A stretch of DNA of 64,000 nt from Corallococcus macrosporus (GTDB lineage: Bacteria > Myxococcota > Myxococcia > Myxococcales > Myxococcaceae), in NCBI RefSeq assembly GCF_017302985.1, contig NZ_JAFIMU010000006.1:62001-126000 (forward strand), given 5' to 3'. The translations under genes and the position numbers were made by a program. The notes beneath the pieces were generated by a model. It searched no databases. It was given only the letters and a program-made list of their open reading frames with translations, and had not been told where the DNA came from. Shown in pieces: positions 19,533-28,582 of this stretch (positions are counted from its first letter, which is position 1; each line of letters starts with the position of its first letter).

Positions 19533-21680
19533 ATGGATGGAGGGATCCCGGCGTCCTCGAAGTTCAGGCATGCGATCGAATTCGGCAGTGGCGACGCGCT
19601 GCGCAACGTGATTCCCCTCCCCCCCGCTGAAGCCGCACTGGACGACTCGGGCTACTCGCTGCACGGCACCGGCCCCACGGCCATCACCTGCGCGGTGGGC
19701 CAGCCGGACGCGGTGCTGGGTGAGGTGACGCGGCTGTCCCCGACGGTGGTGTGGGTGGCCCCGCGGCAGCCGCTGGTGGACACGACCGAGTCGCGCACCT
19801 TCCCCGTGTACCTGGCGTGCAACGGCGCCACGATTGGACCGCTCAATGGCGCCTTCATCCGTACGGACATGGACGTCCCGAACGCGCCCGTGGGGTTGCA
19901 GCTGGTGGGCGTGACGCTGGAGCAGGGCCGGCAGATCCTGGGCTTCCTGTCGGACGCGCTGCGCCAGGGCGTGGCGGTGCCGGCGGCCTCCGCGCTGCCC
20001 GTGCAGGACATCATCTCGGATCCGGAGCGGATCCGCTCCATCTTCACCGCCATCTGCGCGGCCGGGAACAAGGGCGTGCTGCGCCGCCAGGGCCGCGTGG
20101 TGCGCATGGTGCTGGAGCGCTTCCACGCCTCCACCGGCCAGCTCGAGTGGCGCACGGAAGATGCGACGGTGGACTTCGGCGAGCCGTCCTACGACATCGA
20201 CGTCATCGGCTACAACTCCGCCTACCGCCTGCGCGCGGAAGCGGGCCGCAGCGAGGGTGACCGTCTCTTCACCACCCTGCCCGCGCAGCTGTTCCGCATC
20301 CGTCACCGCTGGCACCGCCGCGTCCCCGCCCCCGAGGGCGTGCACGCCCGGTTCCACCACCCGCTCTGGCGGGAGCAGGGACTGCTGCGCCGCGAGGTGC
20401 TGGACCTGTCCTTCTCCGGCCTGTGCATGCGCTGCCAGCCGCAGGACCTGCTCTTCCCCGGTCTGCTGCCGCCCCTCATCGAGCTGGAGCTGGGCGATGG
20501 CCAGCGCGTGAGCGTGCGCGGAGAGATCCGCTACGTGAGCAGCCCCCGCGCGGACGGCACCGTGCTGTGCGGCCTGAGCGTGCTGCCCTACTCCTCCGAC
20601 GAGGCGCGCTGGGTGCGCTTCGTGTCCCAGACGCTGTCCCCGGCCACGCGCACCAGCGAGGGCCTGGTGGAGGAGCTGTGGGACCTCTTCAACCGCTCCG
20701 GCTTCTTCAGCCTGGGCGGCAGCACCCCGGCGGAGTTCGAGGAGCTGAAGCAGAACTTCGCGTCGCTCGCGAAGCGCGCCGCGGAAGTGCCGCAGCTGTT
20801 CTGCAACGCGGTGTGGCCGTCCGAGCGCGGCATCGAAGCGACGCTGTCCTTCACCAAGCCGTACCGCCACGCGTGGCTGGGCCACCAGGTGGCGAAGCGG
20901 CCCGGCAAGCCGCCGGAGGGGTTGAAGGAGGCGGGCGCCATCATGCGCGACCTCTACCTGCGCACCTTCGAGCACCCGCAGAGCGACCCGGACTTCCACT
21001 GGGTGGTGGCCTACGTGGAGGCCCTCAACCCGTGGATCAACAAGGCGCACGTGAAGTACGCGCAGCGCCAGATGGAGGCCGGTTCGTCCCTGGCCTTCAC
21101 GCGGAAGATCCAGAAGATGAAGGCCTTCAGCCACGAGCTGACCGGCCGCGTGCACCCCTACTCCGTGGGCCCCGCCACCGCGAGCGAGCTGAGCCTGCTG
21201 GCCGCGACCGTCGCCCAGCAGTTCCCCGAGTGCTACGTGCAGTCGCTGGACCTCACGCGGGACCGGCTGGACATGGGCCCCGTGACGGCGAAGTGGAAGA
21301 GCTTCGGCATGGAGCGCGAGCGCGCCGTCCTGGTCGCGCGGCGCGACGGCGTCCCCTGCGCCGCCGCCGTGGTGGAGCTGGGCCAGCTGGGCGCGAACCT
21401 CTTCCGCCTGCTGGACAACACGCGGCTGTTCTCCCTCTTGGGGGATGGAACGCGCGCGTACTCCGCCCTGCTGGACGCGGCCCGCCGCTGGTACGCCGCG
21501 CGCAACCGCCCCTCCTTCCTCTACCTGCGCGAGGACGAGGGCGGCGACTACGTCCAGGAGTGCGGCCTGCACGACGGGCCGGATCCCTACCTGTGGATCA
21601 TCTCCTCCAAGCTCGTCCCGGATTTCCTCGAGCACATCAGCGAACTCACCATCGGGCGCCGTGGTGCCCACTCCCGTTGA
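19533..21680 (+). CDS. PilZ-domain protein fused to an acyltransferase-like region
   Basis: About 715 residues with an unusual architecture. Residues 1-250 contain a PilZN/YcgR-N-like beta-rich part. At about 250-370 is a PilZ domain with the c-di-GMP-binding RxxxR (in RIRHRWHRR) and DxSxxG (DLSFSG) motifs, both intact. The remaining 340 residues resemble a GNAT/FemAB-type acyltransferase fold (pattern LVARRDGVPCAAAVVELG, then FRLLDNTRLF). This suggests a transferase or binding module controlled by c-di-GMP, but the chemistry is unknown. The ATG at 19533 is chosen for its GAGGGGAG ribosome-binding site; a TTG at 19389 and ATGs at 19413/19416 are alternatives. The gene for a diiron protein follows 13 bases later. 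Confidence 0.72.
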   Translation: MDGGIPASSKFRHAIEFGSGDALRNVIPLPPAEAALDDSGYSLHGTGPTAITCAVGQPDAVLGEVTRLSPTVVWVAPRQPLVDTTESRTFPVYLACNGATIGPLNGAFIRTDMDVPNAPVGLQLVGVTLEQGRQILGFLSDALRQGVAVPAASALPVQDIISDPERIRSIFTAICAAGNKGVLRRQGRVVRMVLERFHASTGQLEWRTEDATVDFGEPSYDIDVIGYNSAYRLRAEAGRSEGDRLFTTLPAQLFRIRHRWHRRVPAPEGVHARFHHPLWREQGLLRREVLDLSFSGLCMRCQPQDLLFPGLLPPLIELELGDGQRVSVRGEIRYVSSPRADGTVLCGLSVLPYSSDEARWVRFVSQTLSPATRTSEGLVEELWDLFNRSGFFSLGGSTPAEFEELKQNFASLAKRAAEVPQLFCNAVWPSERGIEATLSFTKPYRHAWLGHQVAKRPGKPPEGLKEAGAIMRDLYLRTFEHPQSDPDFHWVVAYVEALNPWINKAHVKYAQRQMEAGSSLAFTRKIQKMKAFSHELTGRVHPYSVGPATASELSLLAATVAQQFPECYVQSLDLTRDRLDMGPVTAKWKSFGMERERAVLVARRDGVPCAAAVVELGQLGANLFRLLDNTRLFSLLGDGTRAYSALLDAARRWYAARNRPSFLYLREDEGGDYVQECGLHDGPDPYLWIISSKLVPDFLEHISELTIGRRGAHSR

Positions 21681-21693
21681 GGACCCCCACCCC

Positions 21694-22437
21694 ATGAACA
21701 AGCCCCTCGTCGAAGAGCAGTACCTCCCCCACGTCACCGACGTCCGTCACCTCCTGGCGACCGGCCCCCACGTGACGACGCTGCTGGATGAGAACGTGGA
21801 TCCCGCCCTGCTGGAGGCCTTCCTCATCCAGCTGTGTGCCCTGGGCGTCTACATGACGGAGCCCGTGGACGGGTGGATCCGCCGCGCCGGCGAGGCCTGT
21901 GTGAAGGCGGGCATGGTGGACGTGGGCGAGAAGCTCATCACCCACGCCAAGCACGAGGCCGGTCACCACCTGATGATGGTGGAGGACACGAAGAACCTGG
22001 TGGCCGGCTGGAACGCGCGCCGCTTCCCCAAGCTGGACGCGGAGGCCCTCCTGGCGCAGGCCCCCACCCGGGCCATGCAGGAGTACCGGGAGATCCACGA
22101 GGAGACCATCGCGGGCCCCATGCCCGGTGGCCAGGTCGCCATCGAGTACGAGATTGAAAACCTGTCGGTGGTGTTCGCGCCCCGGCTCATCGAGCAGTGC
22201 AAGCGCGTGCTGGGCCCGGACGTGATGAACTCGCTGTCGTTCATCAAGGAGCACGTGGAGCTGGACGTGGGCCACACGGCGCTCAACGAGGTCATGCTCA
22301 ACAAGCTGCTGGGTCAGAAGCCCGAGCACGCGGCCACCATCGGCAAGACGGGGGCGCGCGCGCTGGACATCTACCTGCGCTTCTACGGCGACTGCATGGC
22401 GAAGGCGAAGCAGTTGCTCCAGTCCGCCGCCGCCTGA
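21694..22437 (+). CDS. iron-containing redox enzyme, haem-oxygenase-like diiron (HDO) fold
   Basis: A 247-residue all-helical protein of the TenA/haem-oxygenase-like diiron group, whose members oxidise amines, fatty acids or amino acids in natural-product pathways. Candidate metal ligands occur in two helices: HAKHEAGHHLMMVEDT (His, Glu, His-His) and FIKEHVELDVGHTALNEV (Glu-His, Asp, His). It starts 13 bases after the PilZ fusion and is surely cotranscribed with it. The substrate is unknown. A rubrerythrin/ferritin-like role is the alternative. It converges on the flavin monooxygenase with a 3-base gap. Confidence 0.75.
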   Translation: MNKPLVEEQYLPHVTDVRHLLATGPHVTTLLDENVDPALLEAFLIQLCALGVYMTEPVDGWIRRAGEACVKAGMVDVGEKLITHAKHEAGHHLMMVEDTKNLVAGWNARRFPKLDAEALLAQAPTRAMQEYREIHEETIAGPMPGGQVAIEYEIENLSVVFAPRLIEQCKRVLGPDVMNSLSFIKEHVELDVGHTALNEVMLNKLLGQKPEHAATIGKTGARALDIYLRFYGDCMAKAKQLLQSAAA

Positions 22438-22440
22438 TTC

Positions 22441-24081
22441 TCAGGCGCCGAGCTGCGCCGCCCGGCGAGATCCGCGGCTGCCCCAGCGGGTCAGCGGGCG
22501 GACGGCCTGCTTCAGCGATGCGTGGACCGCGTTGACGCCCGCGCGGTTCGTGGCCGCGTAGACGTAGCGGTCCGGGCGCAGGACGACCAGGTCCGCGGCG
22601 TGCTGGGCGAACCACTCGCCCAGCCTGCCCTCCAGGTCCACCACCTCACCCGAGCGGCCCGCGCCGGAGCGCGCCGCCGGCGCGACCGACAGCCACACGC
22701 CGCCGACGTCCTCCGCCATCGCCTTGGCGGCCTGCTGGACTTCCGCGGGCGCACCCGGCCGAGTCAGCACCGCGAAGCGGTGGCCGATGACGTCATCCAG
22801 CGGGCGCTCCCCTTCCTCGCCGTGCTCCACGCGCGGCTGCGGGAAGTAGGCGCCTTCCGCCGCCTGCTTGGACTTGCCGCGCTTGCCGCCGAAGAGGAAC
22901 CCTTCCGAGTGGAAGAGGTTCGGCTTCATCTTGTACTCGCGGATGAACGGACCGGTGACGGGCATGTGGTAGAGCAGCTTGATGAAGGCGTTGCGCGCGC
23001 GGGCCACGAACGGACCGCCCGACGCCAGCATCGAGCCCAGCGAGTCCGACAGCCGCATCATCTCCGCGGCGTGCGGCCGGCGCTCCACCTCGTAGGTGTC
23101 CAGCAGCGACGCGTCCGCCGCGCCGCCCAGCACGTGCGCCAGCTTCCAGGTGAGGTTCGCCGCGTCGCGCAGGCCGGAGCACAGGCCCTGGCCCAGGAAC
23201 GGCGGCATCAGGTGCGCCGCGTCCCCGAGCAGGAACACCCGGCCCACCCGCCACTTCTCCGCCATGCGGCTGTGGTAGGCGTAGAGGTTGACGCTCTTCA
23301 CCTTCACGGTGTCCGGGTCGATGAAGGGGGCGATGATGCTGCGCACGTACTCGGGCGTCTTCACGTACTCCAGGTCCTGCCCCGGCTTGACCACCGTGTC
23401 GAAGCGGATCTCGTCGTGCGCGGTGCGCGTCACGATGCCCACGCGCTCCGGGCCGCAGGGGTAGTAGGTGAAGTCCGGCGCGGACGACTGCGTCTCCACG
23501 GAGACGGCCAGCGCGTGCTCCAGCGCCGTGGTGCCCTCCAGCTTCAGGCCCAGCCGGCGGCGGATGCCGCTCTTGGCGCCGTCGCACGCCAGCAGGTAGC
23601 GCGCGCGCACCGTCAAGGTGCGGCCATTGACGTTGTCCTTCACGCGCACGGACACGCCTTCGTCGTCCTGCATGAAGGACTCGACTTCGTGGCCGCGCCA
23701 CATGCTGACGTGCGCGAAGCGCTCCAGGCCGCGGTGCAGGGCGGCCTCCATGCGAGGCTGGTTGAACAGCGAGCCGATGGGGTGGCCGTTGGGGCGCTCC
23801 ACCTTGGTGAAGTCCACCTCGGCGAGCATCCGCATCTCGTCGTCCACGTAGGTCATCTTCAGGCACGGGTGGAAGCCCGGCCCCAGCTCGCCCGTGAGAC
23901 CCGCGGCCTGGAAGATGCGCTGCGCTTCGTCGTCCGCGTTGATCGCGCGGGACTGGGTGTGCGCGGTGGTCTCCTTCTCGATGACCACGGTGCGCAGGCC
24001 GTACTGCCCCAGGAGGTTCGCCGCCATGGCACCCACCGGGCCGCTTCCGACGACGATCACATCAACAGATTCCGGAGCCAT
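22441..24081 (-). CDS. FAD-dependent aromatic-type monooxygenase
   Basis: Flavoprotein hydroxylase of the FAD_binding_3 (PheA/TetX/UbiH-like) family, 546 residues. It shows the N-terminal dinucleotide motif VIVVGSGPVGAMAANLL, the DG-type motif LLACDGAKSGIRRRLG, and the second FAD motif RVFLLGDAAHLMPPFLGQGL followed by GLRDAANLTWKLA. The C-terminal thioredoxin-like part typical of phenol-hydroxylase relatives is present. The ATG at 24081 precedes the conserved MAPESVDVIVVGSG. The substrate is unknown; polyketide or aromatic tailoring is typical. It is transcribed divergently from the methyltransferase gene. Confidence 0.9.
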   Translation of the reverse strand: MAPESVDVIVVGSGPVGAMAANLLGQYGLRTVVIEKETTAHTQSRAINADDEAQRIFQAAGLTGELGPGFHPCLKMTYVDDEMRMLAEVDFTKVERPNGHPIGSLFNQPRMEAALHRGLERFAHVSMWRGHEVESFMQDDEGVSVRVKDNVNGRTLTVRARYLLACDGAKSGIRRRLGLKLEGTTALEHALAVSVETQSSAPDFTYYPCGPERVGIVTRTAHDEIRFDTVVKPGQDLEYVKTPEYVRSIIAPFIDPDTVKVKSVNLYAYHSRMAEKWRVGRVFLLGDAAHLMPPFLGQGLCSGLRDAANLTWKLAHVLGGAADASLLDTYEVERRPHAAEMMRLSDSLGSMLASGGPFVARARNAFIKLLYHMPVTGPFIREYKMKPNLFHSEGFLFGGKRGKSKQAAEGAYFPQPRVEHGEEGERPLDDVIGHRFAVLTRPGAPAEVQQAAKAMAEDVGGVWLSVAPAARSGAGRSGEVVDLEGRLGEWFAQHAADLVVLRPDRYVYAATNRAGVNAVHASLKQAVRPLTRWGSRGSRRAAQLGA

Positions 24082-24501
24082 TACTCCCTCCCGTTGTGTG
24101 CGAGCTGATCCGTTTTGAACCGTGCGACCGGACGACCGAAGCCCCCCTCGGTCGTAAGTAATAATACCTATAAACTGCGGCAACCCCACTCCGGATACGC
24201 CGCTTCAGCGTGATCCTGGCTGCCCGGTCCGCCATCCCGACCGTCTGATAAAGAAACGCACCCCTCCAGAAACCTTGCAGCGCGGATCCGCACTGGCGGT
24301 CCGCTGTCTGCCTTTCGAGCAGTGATTTCCTGCAAGGCTTCAAACGTTTCGCGGCAACGGCAGGAATTGTGTGGGTTGTCTGGATTCCATGGCTCCAGAT
24401 GTATGTGGATGCCCCTGGGGGGCGCCCCTTGTACGTGGCGCGATTCCGGGCGACAGTGACGGAGTTTTCTCCCCCTGAGCACCTTGGAGCGCCCAGCGAT
24501 T
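24082..24501. other. 420-base divergent intergenic region
   Basis: No gene is supported here. It separates the monooxygenase (minus) from the methyltransferase (plus). The stretch 24155-24180 is strikingly AT-rich (TAATAATACCTATAAA) and likely holds the monooxygenase promoter. No clear inverted-repeat operator or riboswitch was seen. Confidence 0.5.
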
Positions 24502-25296
24502 ATGCCCAGACTGCAACTTTTTGAATTAGAGGATCAGCCCTGGTTCCCGAAGGTGCTTCGCCGGGGTGTGACGGACTTCCTGGCGTACGTGTGGAGCCTG
24601 TCGGACGACCGCTATTCGGAGTTCGTGAAGCGGCTCAAGGGCGCGATGGCGGCGATGGGTGAGACGCAGCTCTTGGACATGGCGTCGGGCAGCGCGGGGC
24701 CGGTGCCGAAGCTGCTGGAGATGCTGGAGACGCAGGAGGGCTACAAGGCCACGGCGCTCCTGACGGACCTGTACCCGGAGACCTCCGCGTTCGAGAAGGC
24801 CAAGGCGGCGAACCCGGGCCGCATCGACTACGTGACGACGCCGGTGGACGCGACCGCGGTGCCGGCGACGTTCAAGGGCTTCCGGATCATGTGCAACTCG
24901 TTCCACCACCTGCCGCCGGACATGGCGCGCAAGGTGCTGGCGGACGCCGTGGCGCAGCGCCGGGGCATCGCCATCATGGAGTTGGTGGAGCGGCGCGGGC
25001 CTGCCATCGCGATGACGGCGGCGGCGCTGATCAACGTCCCGCTGACGACGCCCTTCATCCGTCCGGTTCGCGCGGACCGGCTCGCCCTCACCTACCTCAT
25101 GCCGCTCATCCCCATCGCGGCGGCGTTCGACGGCGTGGTGTCCTGTCTGCGCACCTACTCCGTGGAGGAGATGCGCGAGCTCACCCACGGTCTGAGTGAC
25201 GACTACATCTGGGAAATCGAGCGGCTCACCAACCCGGGGAACCCGTTCGGCATGATGATGCTCATTGGCCGACCTGCCACCCCCTCGCAAGCCTGA
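24502..25296 (+). CDS. class I SAM-dependent methyltransferase-like protein
   Basis: A 264-residue protein with a SAM-binding motif I, QLLDMASGSAGPVPKLLEML, followed by an acidic strand end (LLTDLYPE). A strand reading FRIMCNSFHHLPPDMARKVL is typical of motif IV in small-molecule methyltransferases. The C-terminal third is hydrophobic (PLTTPFIRPVRADR to LMPLIPIAAAFDGVVS) and could contact a membrane or a lipid-like substrate. The ATG at 24502 is preferred over an in-frame TTG at 24484. The substrate is unknown. It faces away from the monooxygenase. Confidence 0.75.
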   Translation: MPRLQLFELEDQPWFPKVLRRGVTDFLAYVWSLSDDRYSEFVKRLKGAMAAMGETQLLDMASGSAGPVPKLLEMLETQEGYKATALLTDLYPETSAFEKAKAANPGRIDYVTTPVDATAVPATFKGFRIMCNSFHHLPPDMARKVLADAVAQRRGIAIMELVERRGPAIAMTAAALINVPLTTPFIRPVRADRLALTYLMPLIPIAAAFDGVVSCLRTYSVEEMRELTHGLSDDYIWEIERLTNPGNPFGMMMLIGRPATPSQA

Positions 25297-25403
25297 GTGG
25301 GCTGTCGGCGGGAGGTCACTGACGCCCCTGGTCAACGCGGGGCGTCGTGATTTCCGGGTTTGAAGCGGGTTCAATGGCCGCTCCTTCAACGAGGAGCAGG
25401 CTC

Positions 25404-25604
25404 ATGGAATGGCTCGAATTCAAGCGCTGGTCTCCCGAAGTCCAGCACGCGCTGGCACTGCAGGCGGCCCGGTTGGGCCAGACGGCGATGCACGCCGAGC
25501 CGCCGCGGCCGTCCGCGACGATGGTCGCCGCGCACCGCCTGTGCACGCTGCTGCGCCAGTATCCGCGCACCAACCCCTGGGGACACCCGGCGTCGGAGTG
25601 CTGA
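25404..25604 (+). CDS. small hypothetical protein, 66 residues
   Basis: Short open frame with a perfect AGGAG seven bases before its ATG, lying between the methyltransferase and the P450 gene. It starts MEWLEFKRWSPEVQHALALQ and is amphipathic, with no membrane segment. I recognise no family. Supporting evidence is the ribosome-binding site, position and sensible composition; it could still be spurious. Confidence 0.5.
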   Translation: MEWLEFKRWSPEVQHALALQAARLGQTAMHAEPPRPSATMVAAHRLCTLLRQYPRTNPWGHPASEC

Positions 25605-25673
25605 GACGCTGACCTGAAGCACCCGGCCCGTCCGTGGGAACGCCACGGGCGGGACGGGCGCCTGGGGGTGGCT

Positions 25674-27002
25674 TCAGGCCCCGGTGGGGGTCCACGCCAC
25701 GCGCAGGTGCTGGATGGTGCGGATGGTCAGCGACTGCGTGTGGCCGAAGTCCGGGGTCTCCTCCGCCAGCCGCAGGTCGGGCAGCAGGTCCAGCAGCAGG
25801 TTGGTGGCGATGAGCGCCTCCAGCCGGGCCAGCGGCGCTCCGATGCAGAAGTGGATGCCCCGGCCAAAGCCCAGGTGCGTCGGGTGGTGCCGGGAGATGT
25901 CGAAGTGCTCGCCGTCCGCCAGCAGCGAGGCGTCACGGCTTCCGGACGCGTAGAGCAGCAGCAGCCGCGAGCCCCTGGGCAGCGCGACGCCCGCGAGCTC
26001 CACGTCCTCCACGGTGGTGCGGATCATCCCGTGCGCCACCGAGTCGAAGCGCAGCGTCTCCTCGATCAGGTGCGGCACCAGCGAGCGGTCCTGCCGCAGC
26101 CGCTGCCAGAGGCCGGGCTGGAGCAGGGCCTGCTTCCAGCACTGGGCGAGCAGCGCCGTCGTCGTCTCATGGCCCGCCGCGAGCATGCTGCCGGCGATGG
26201 CGATGATCAGCTCCGGCAGCGTGAGCGCCTCGCCGTCCGCGTCGGTGGTGACCAGGTAGCTGACCAGGTCGTCCCTGGGCTCGTCGGTCCGGGCGCGGAT
26301 GAGGCGGGCGACGTAGTGCTGGAAGGTGACCCAGCTTCGCGCGAGCGGCGGCTGCTCCTCCGCGGGGACGCGGGTGAAGATCATCCGGAAGAAGTCGTCG
26401 CACCAGCGCTTGATGTCCGCCATGTCCTCCTGGGGGATGCCCGCCATGCCCAGGATGACCCGCACGGGCAGCGGGTACGCGAACTGCGTCACCAGGTCCG
26501 CGTGCCCCTTCTGCGCGAAGGCGCGGATGAGTTCCTCGGAGACGGCGCGGATGGGGGCTTCCTGCGCGGCGATGCGCTGGGCGGAGAAGCCGCGGCCCAG
26601 CAGCTTGCGCAGCCGGGTGTGCGCGGGGGGATCCGAGTTGATCAGGCTGTCCGCCAGGGGATAGCCCTCGGCGAGCACCGAGAGCGTCTCCGGGGACAGC
26701 ACCGAGCCCATGTTGCCCAGGTCCGCCGACGAGTAGCGCGACGGGTCCTTCAACACGTGGCAGATGTCCTCGTAACGGCTCACCAGCCACATCCCCAGCA
26801 TGGGGTTGTAGCTGACGGGCGCGTCCCGCCTCAGCTGCGCGTAGAACGGATGCGGGTCCTCGACGTGAGGTCCCGCGAAGGGATTGTACTGGGCCCCCAG
26901 ATGGGGGCACTTCATGGCGTTGGGGGCCTTGCCGCCATGCGCTTCGATGTGGATTGCGTCGGACTGCTCATCCACCTTCACTGCTTCCACTGCGGTACTC
27001 AC
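25674..27002 (-). CDS. cytochrome P450
   Basis: Soluble bacterial class I P450, 442 residues. Motifs in order: I-helix AGHETTTALLAQ (acid-Thr pair), K-helix EETLR (ExxR), and the haem-ligand loop FGRGIHFCIGAPLARLEA with the axial cysteine. It needs ferredoxin partners, which are not encoded in the window. Translation starts with GTG behind GAGAGGAAG. The N-terminal 25 residues are extra. It probably tailors the product of this locus (monooxygenase, methyltransferase, diiron protein); the substrate is unknown. Confidence 0.95.
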   Translation of the reverse strand: MSTAVEAVKVDEQSDAIHIEAHGGKAPNAMKCPHLGAQYNPFAGPHVEDPHPFYAQLRRDAPVSYNPMLGMWLVSRYEDICHVLKDPSRYSSADLGNMGSVLSPETLSVLAEGYPLADSLINSDPPAHTRLRKLLGRGFSAQRIAAQEAPIRAVSEELIRAFAQKGHADLVTQFAYPLPVRVILGMAGIPQEDMADIKRWCDDFFRMIFTRVPAEEQPPLARSWVTFQHYVARLIRARTDEPRDDLVSYLVTTDADGEALTLPELIIAIAGSMLAAGHETTTALLAQCWKQALLQPGLWQRLRQDRSLVPHLIEETLRFDSVAHGMIRTTVEDVELAGVALPRGSRLLLLYASGSRDASLLADGEHFDISRHHPTHLGFGRGIHFCIGAPLARLEALIATNLLLDLLPDLRLAEETPDFGHTQSLTIRTIQHLRVAWTPTGA

Positions 27003-27107
27003 CGTGAGCTTCCTCTCAGGATCCCCCCACAGTGGAATATTATAACCCGACCTGACAGGTCTTCTCGCCGAGTCCAGTGAACCCCACCCGTCAGGAAATC
27101 AGGGTTG

Positions 27108-28571
27108 TTAGGACCCTGGCTGATACGGGGGATGAGACAGGGCGTGTTTCCGGAGGACGGGGCGCTCCACCTTGCTCATGGCGTTGCGCGGCAGTGTTTC
27201 AATTGCAACAAACCGGGTGGGGACCTTGAAGCGCGCGAGTGACTGACGGCACCACGCGTCCAGGTCCGCGGGCAGCGCGTGGCCGGGGCGCAGGACGACG
27301 AAGGCCACGGGGACCTCGCCCCACTGGGGCTCCGGCACGCCGACGACGGCGGACTCCAGGATGGCGGGGTGGTTGGCGAGGACGGCTTCGATCTCCGCCG
27401 GGTAGAGGTTCTCCCCTCCCCGCACGATGAGGTCCGTGCGGCGCGACAGGAGGGTGAGGCGTCCCTTCGCGTCCAGCACGCCCACGTCGCGGGTGCGCAG
27501 CCAGCCGTCGTGGAAGGCGTCGCGCGTGGCCTCGCGCTGGCGCCAATAGCGGGCCATGAGCGTGGGGCCTCGGACCTCGACATCCCCCTCCTGCCCTTCC
27601 CCGAGCGTCGCGCCGTCCGTTCCGACGATGCGGACCTCCAGGCCCGGCAGGGGCGGCCCCGCGGTGCGGCCATCCGCTTCGTCGGGGCGCTCGGTGGTGA
27701 CCTGCGAGCAGGCCTCGGTGAGGCCATAGGTCTGCAGGGCCCGGAGTCCCGCGGCCCGGGCCCGCGTGAGCAGCGCCGTGGGGACGGGGCCGCCGCCGAT
27801 CAACGCGTACTGGAAGGTGTCGGGCAGCGTCCGGTCCTGCCTCGCGTCCAGCACGCGCTCCAGCGTGGTGGCGACGAAGCTGGCGTGCGAAGCGCCCTCC
27901 ACGTCGATGGCGCGGTTGACCGCGTCCGCGTCGAAGCGCTCGTGCAGGAGGAGGCAGCCGCCCTCGTACGCGGTGCGCGTGAGCATGGCCAGGCCGCCGA
28001 CGTGGAACAGGGGCAGCGTGCCCAGCCAGCGTGGCGCGGGGTGTGCGCCCAGGTTCGCTGCGGAGGCTGCGCACGAGGCACGGAAGGCACCTTCCGTGAG
28101 CACGGCGCCCTTGGGCCTTCCCGTCGTCCCGCTGGTGAAGAGGATGACCCGGGACGTGTCCGCGTCCCAGGCGCGCTCGGGGACGGAGGTCGTGGAAGCG
28201 GCATCCGGGAAGGACTCCAGGGCCTCCGCTTCGGGAAGCCGGTCGCGCAGGGCGTTGAGCGCCAGCGTGAGCCGGGGCTCGACGTCCTCCAGCAGGGGCC
28301 GCAGCTCCGCCGGGGTGAGGCGGGCGTTGAGCGGCGCGAACACCGCGCCCAGACGGCCCAGGGCCCAGAAGAGGAAGGTCACCGCAGGGTGGCTCGTGGA
28401 CAGCAACGCCACCCGTTCGCCCTGATCGATTCCGCGCGCGGCCAGGGCTCCGGTCCAGCGCGTCACCTCCGCGTCCAGCATGCGATAGGTCCACGTCTGA
28501 TCCGCGAAGCGCAGGGCCTCGGCTTCCGGATGCAGGCGCGCGCCTTCGCGGATGGGGCAGTCGTGGATCAT
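27108..28571 (-). CDS. menE: o-succinylbenzoate-CoA ligase (acyl-adenylating enzyme)
   Basis: Adenylate-forming ligase that activates o-succinylbenzoate to its CoA ester in menaquinone synthesis. The 487-residue protein has the ANL core motifs LFTSGTTGRPKGAVLT (A3), YGLTEACSQ (A5), GWLRTRDVGVLDAKG (A7/A8) and the catalytic lysine in MSKVERPVLRK (A10). The ATG at 28571 is chosen because family sequence begins there; the frame runs far upstream through menC as a shadow. It is the last gene of the men operon, 11 bases after menC. Substrate is inferred from context; the family alone cannot separate it from other acyl ligases. Confidence 0.9.
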   Translation of the reverse strand: MIHDCPIREGARLHPEAEALRFADQTWTYRMLDAEVTRWTGALAARGIDQGERVALLSTSHPAVTFLFWALGRLGAVFAPLNARLTPAELRPLLEDVEPRLTLALNALRDRLPEAEALESFPDAASTTSVPERAWDADTSRVILFTSGTTGRPKGAVLTEGAFRASCAASAANLGAHPAPRWLGTLPLFHVGGLAMLTRTAYEGGCLLLHERFDADAVNRAIDVEGASHASFVATTLERVLDARQDRTLPDTFQYALIGGGPVPTALLTRARAAGLRALQTYGLTEACSQVTTERPDEADGRTAGPPLPGLEVRIVGTDGATLGEGQEGDVEVRGPTLMARYWRQREATRDAFHDGWLRTRDVGVLDAKGRLTLLSRRTDLIVRGGENLYPAEIEAVLANHPAILESAVVGVPEPQWGEVPVAFVVLRPGHALPADLDAWCRQSLARFKVPTRFVAIETLPRNAMSKVERPVLRKHALSHPPYQPGS

Positions 28572-28582
28572 GGCCGCGCAGC

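Noticed and set aside
19440..21737. A long minus-strand open frame of 765 codons opposite the PilZ fusion
   Set aside because: His/Arg/Gln-rich and without motifs; the plus-strand PilZ frame has clear motifs.
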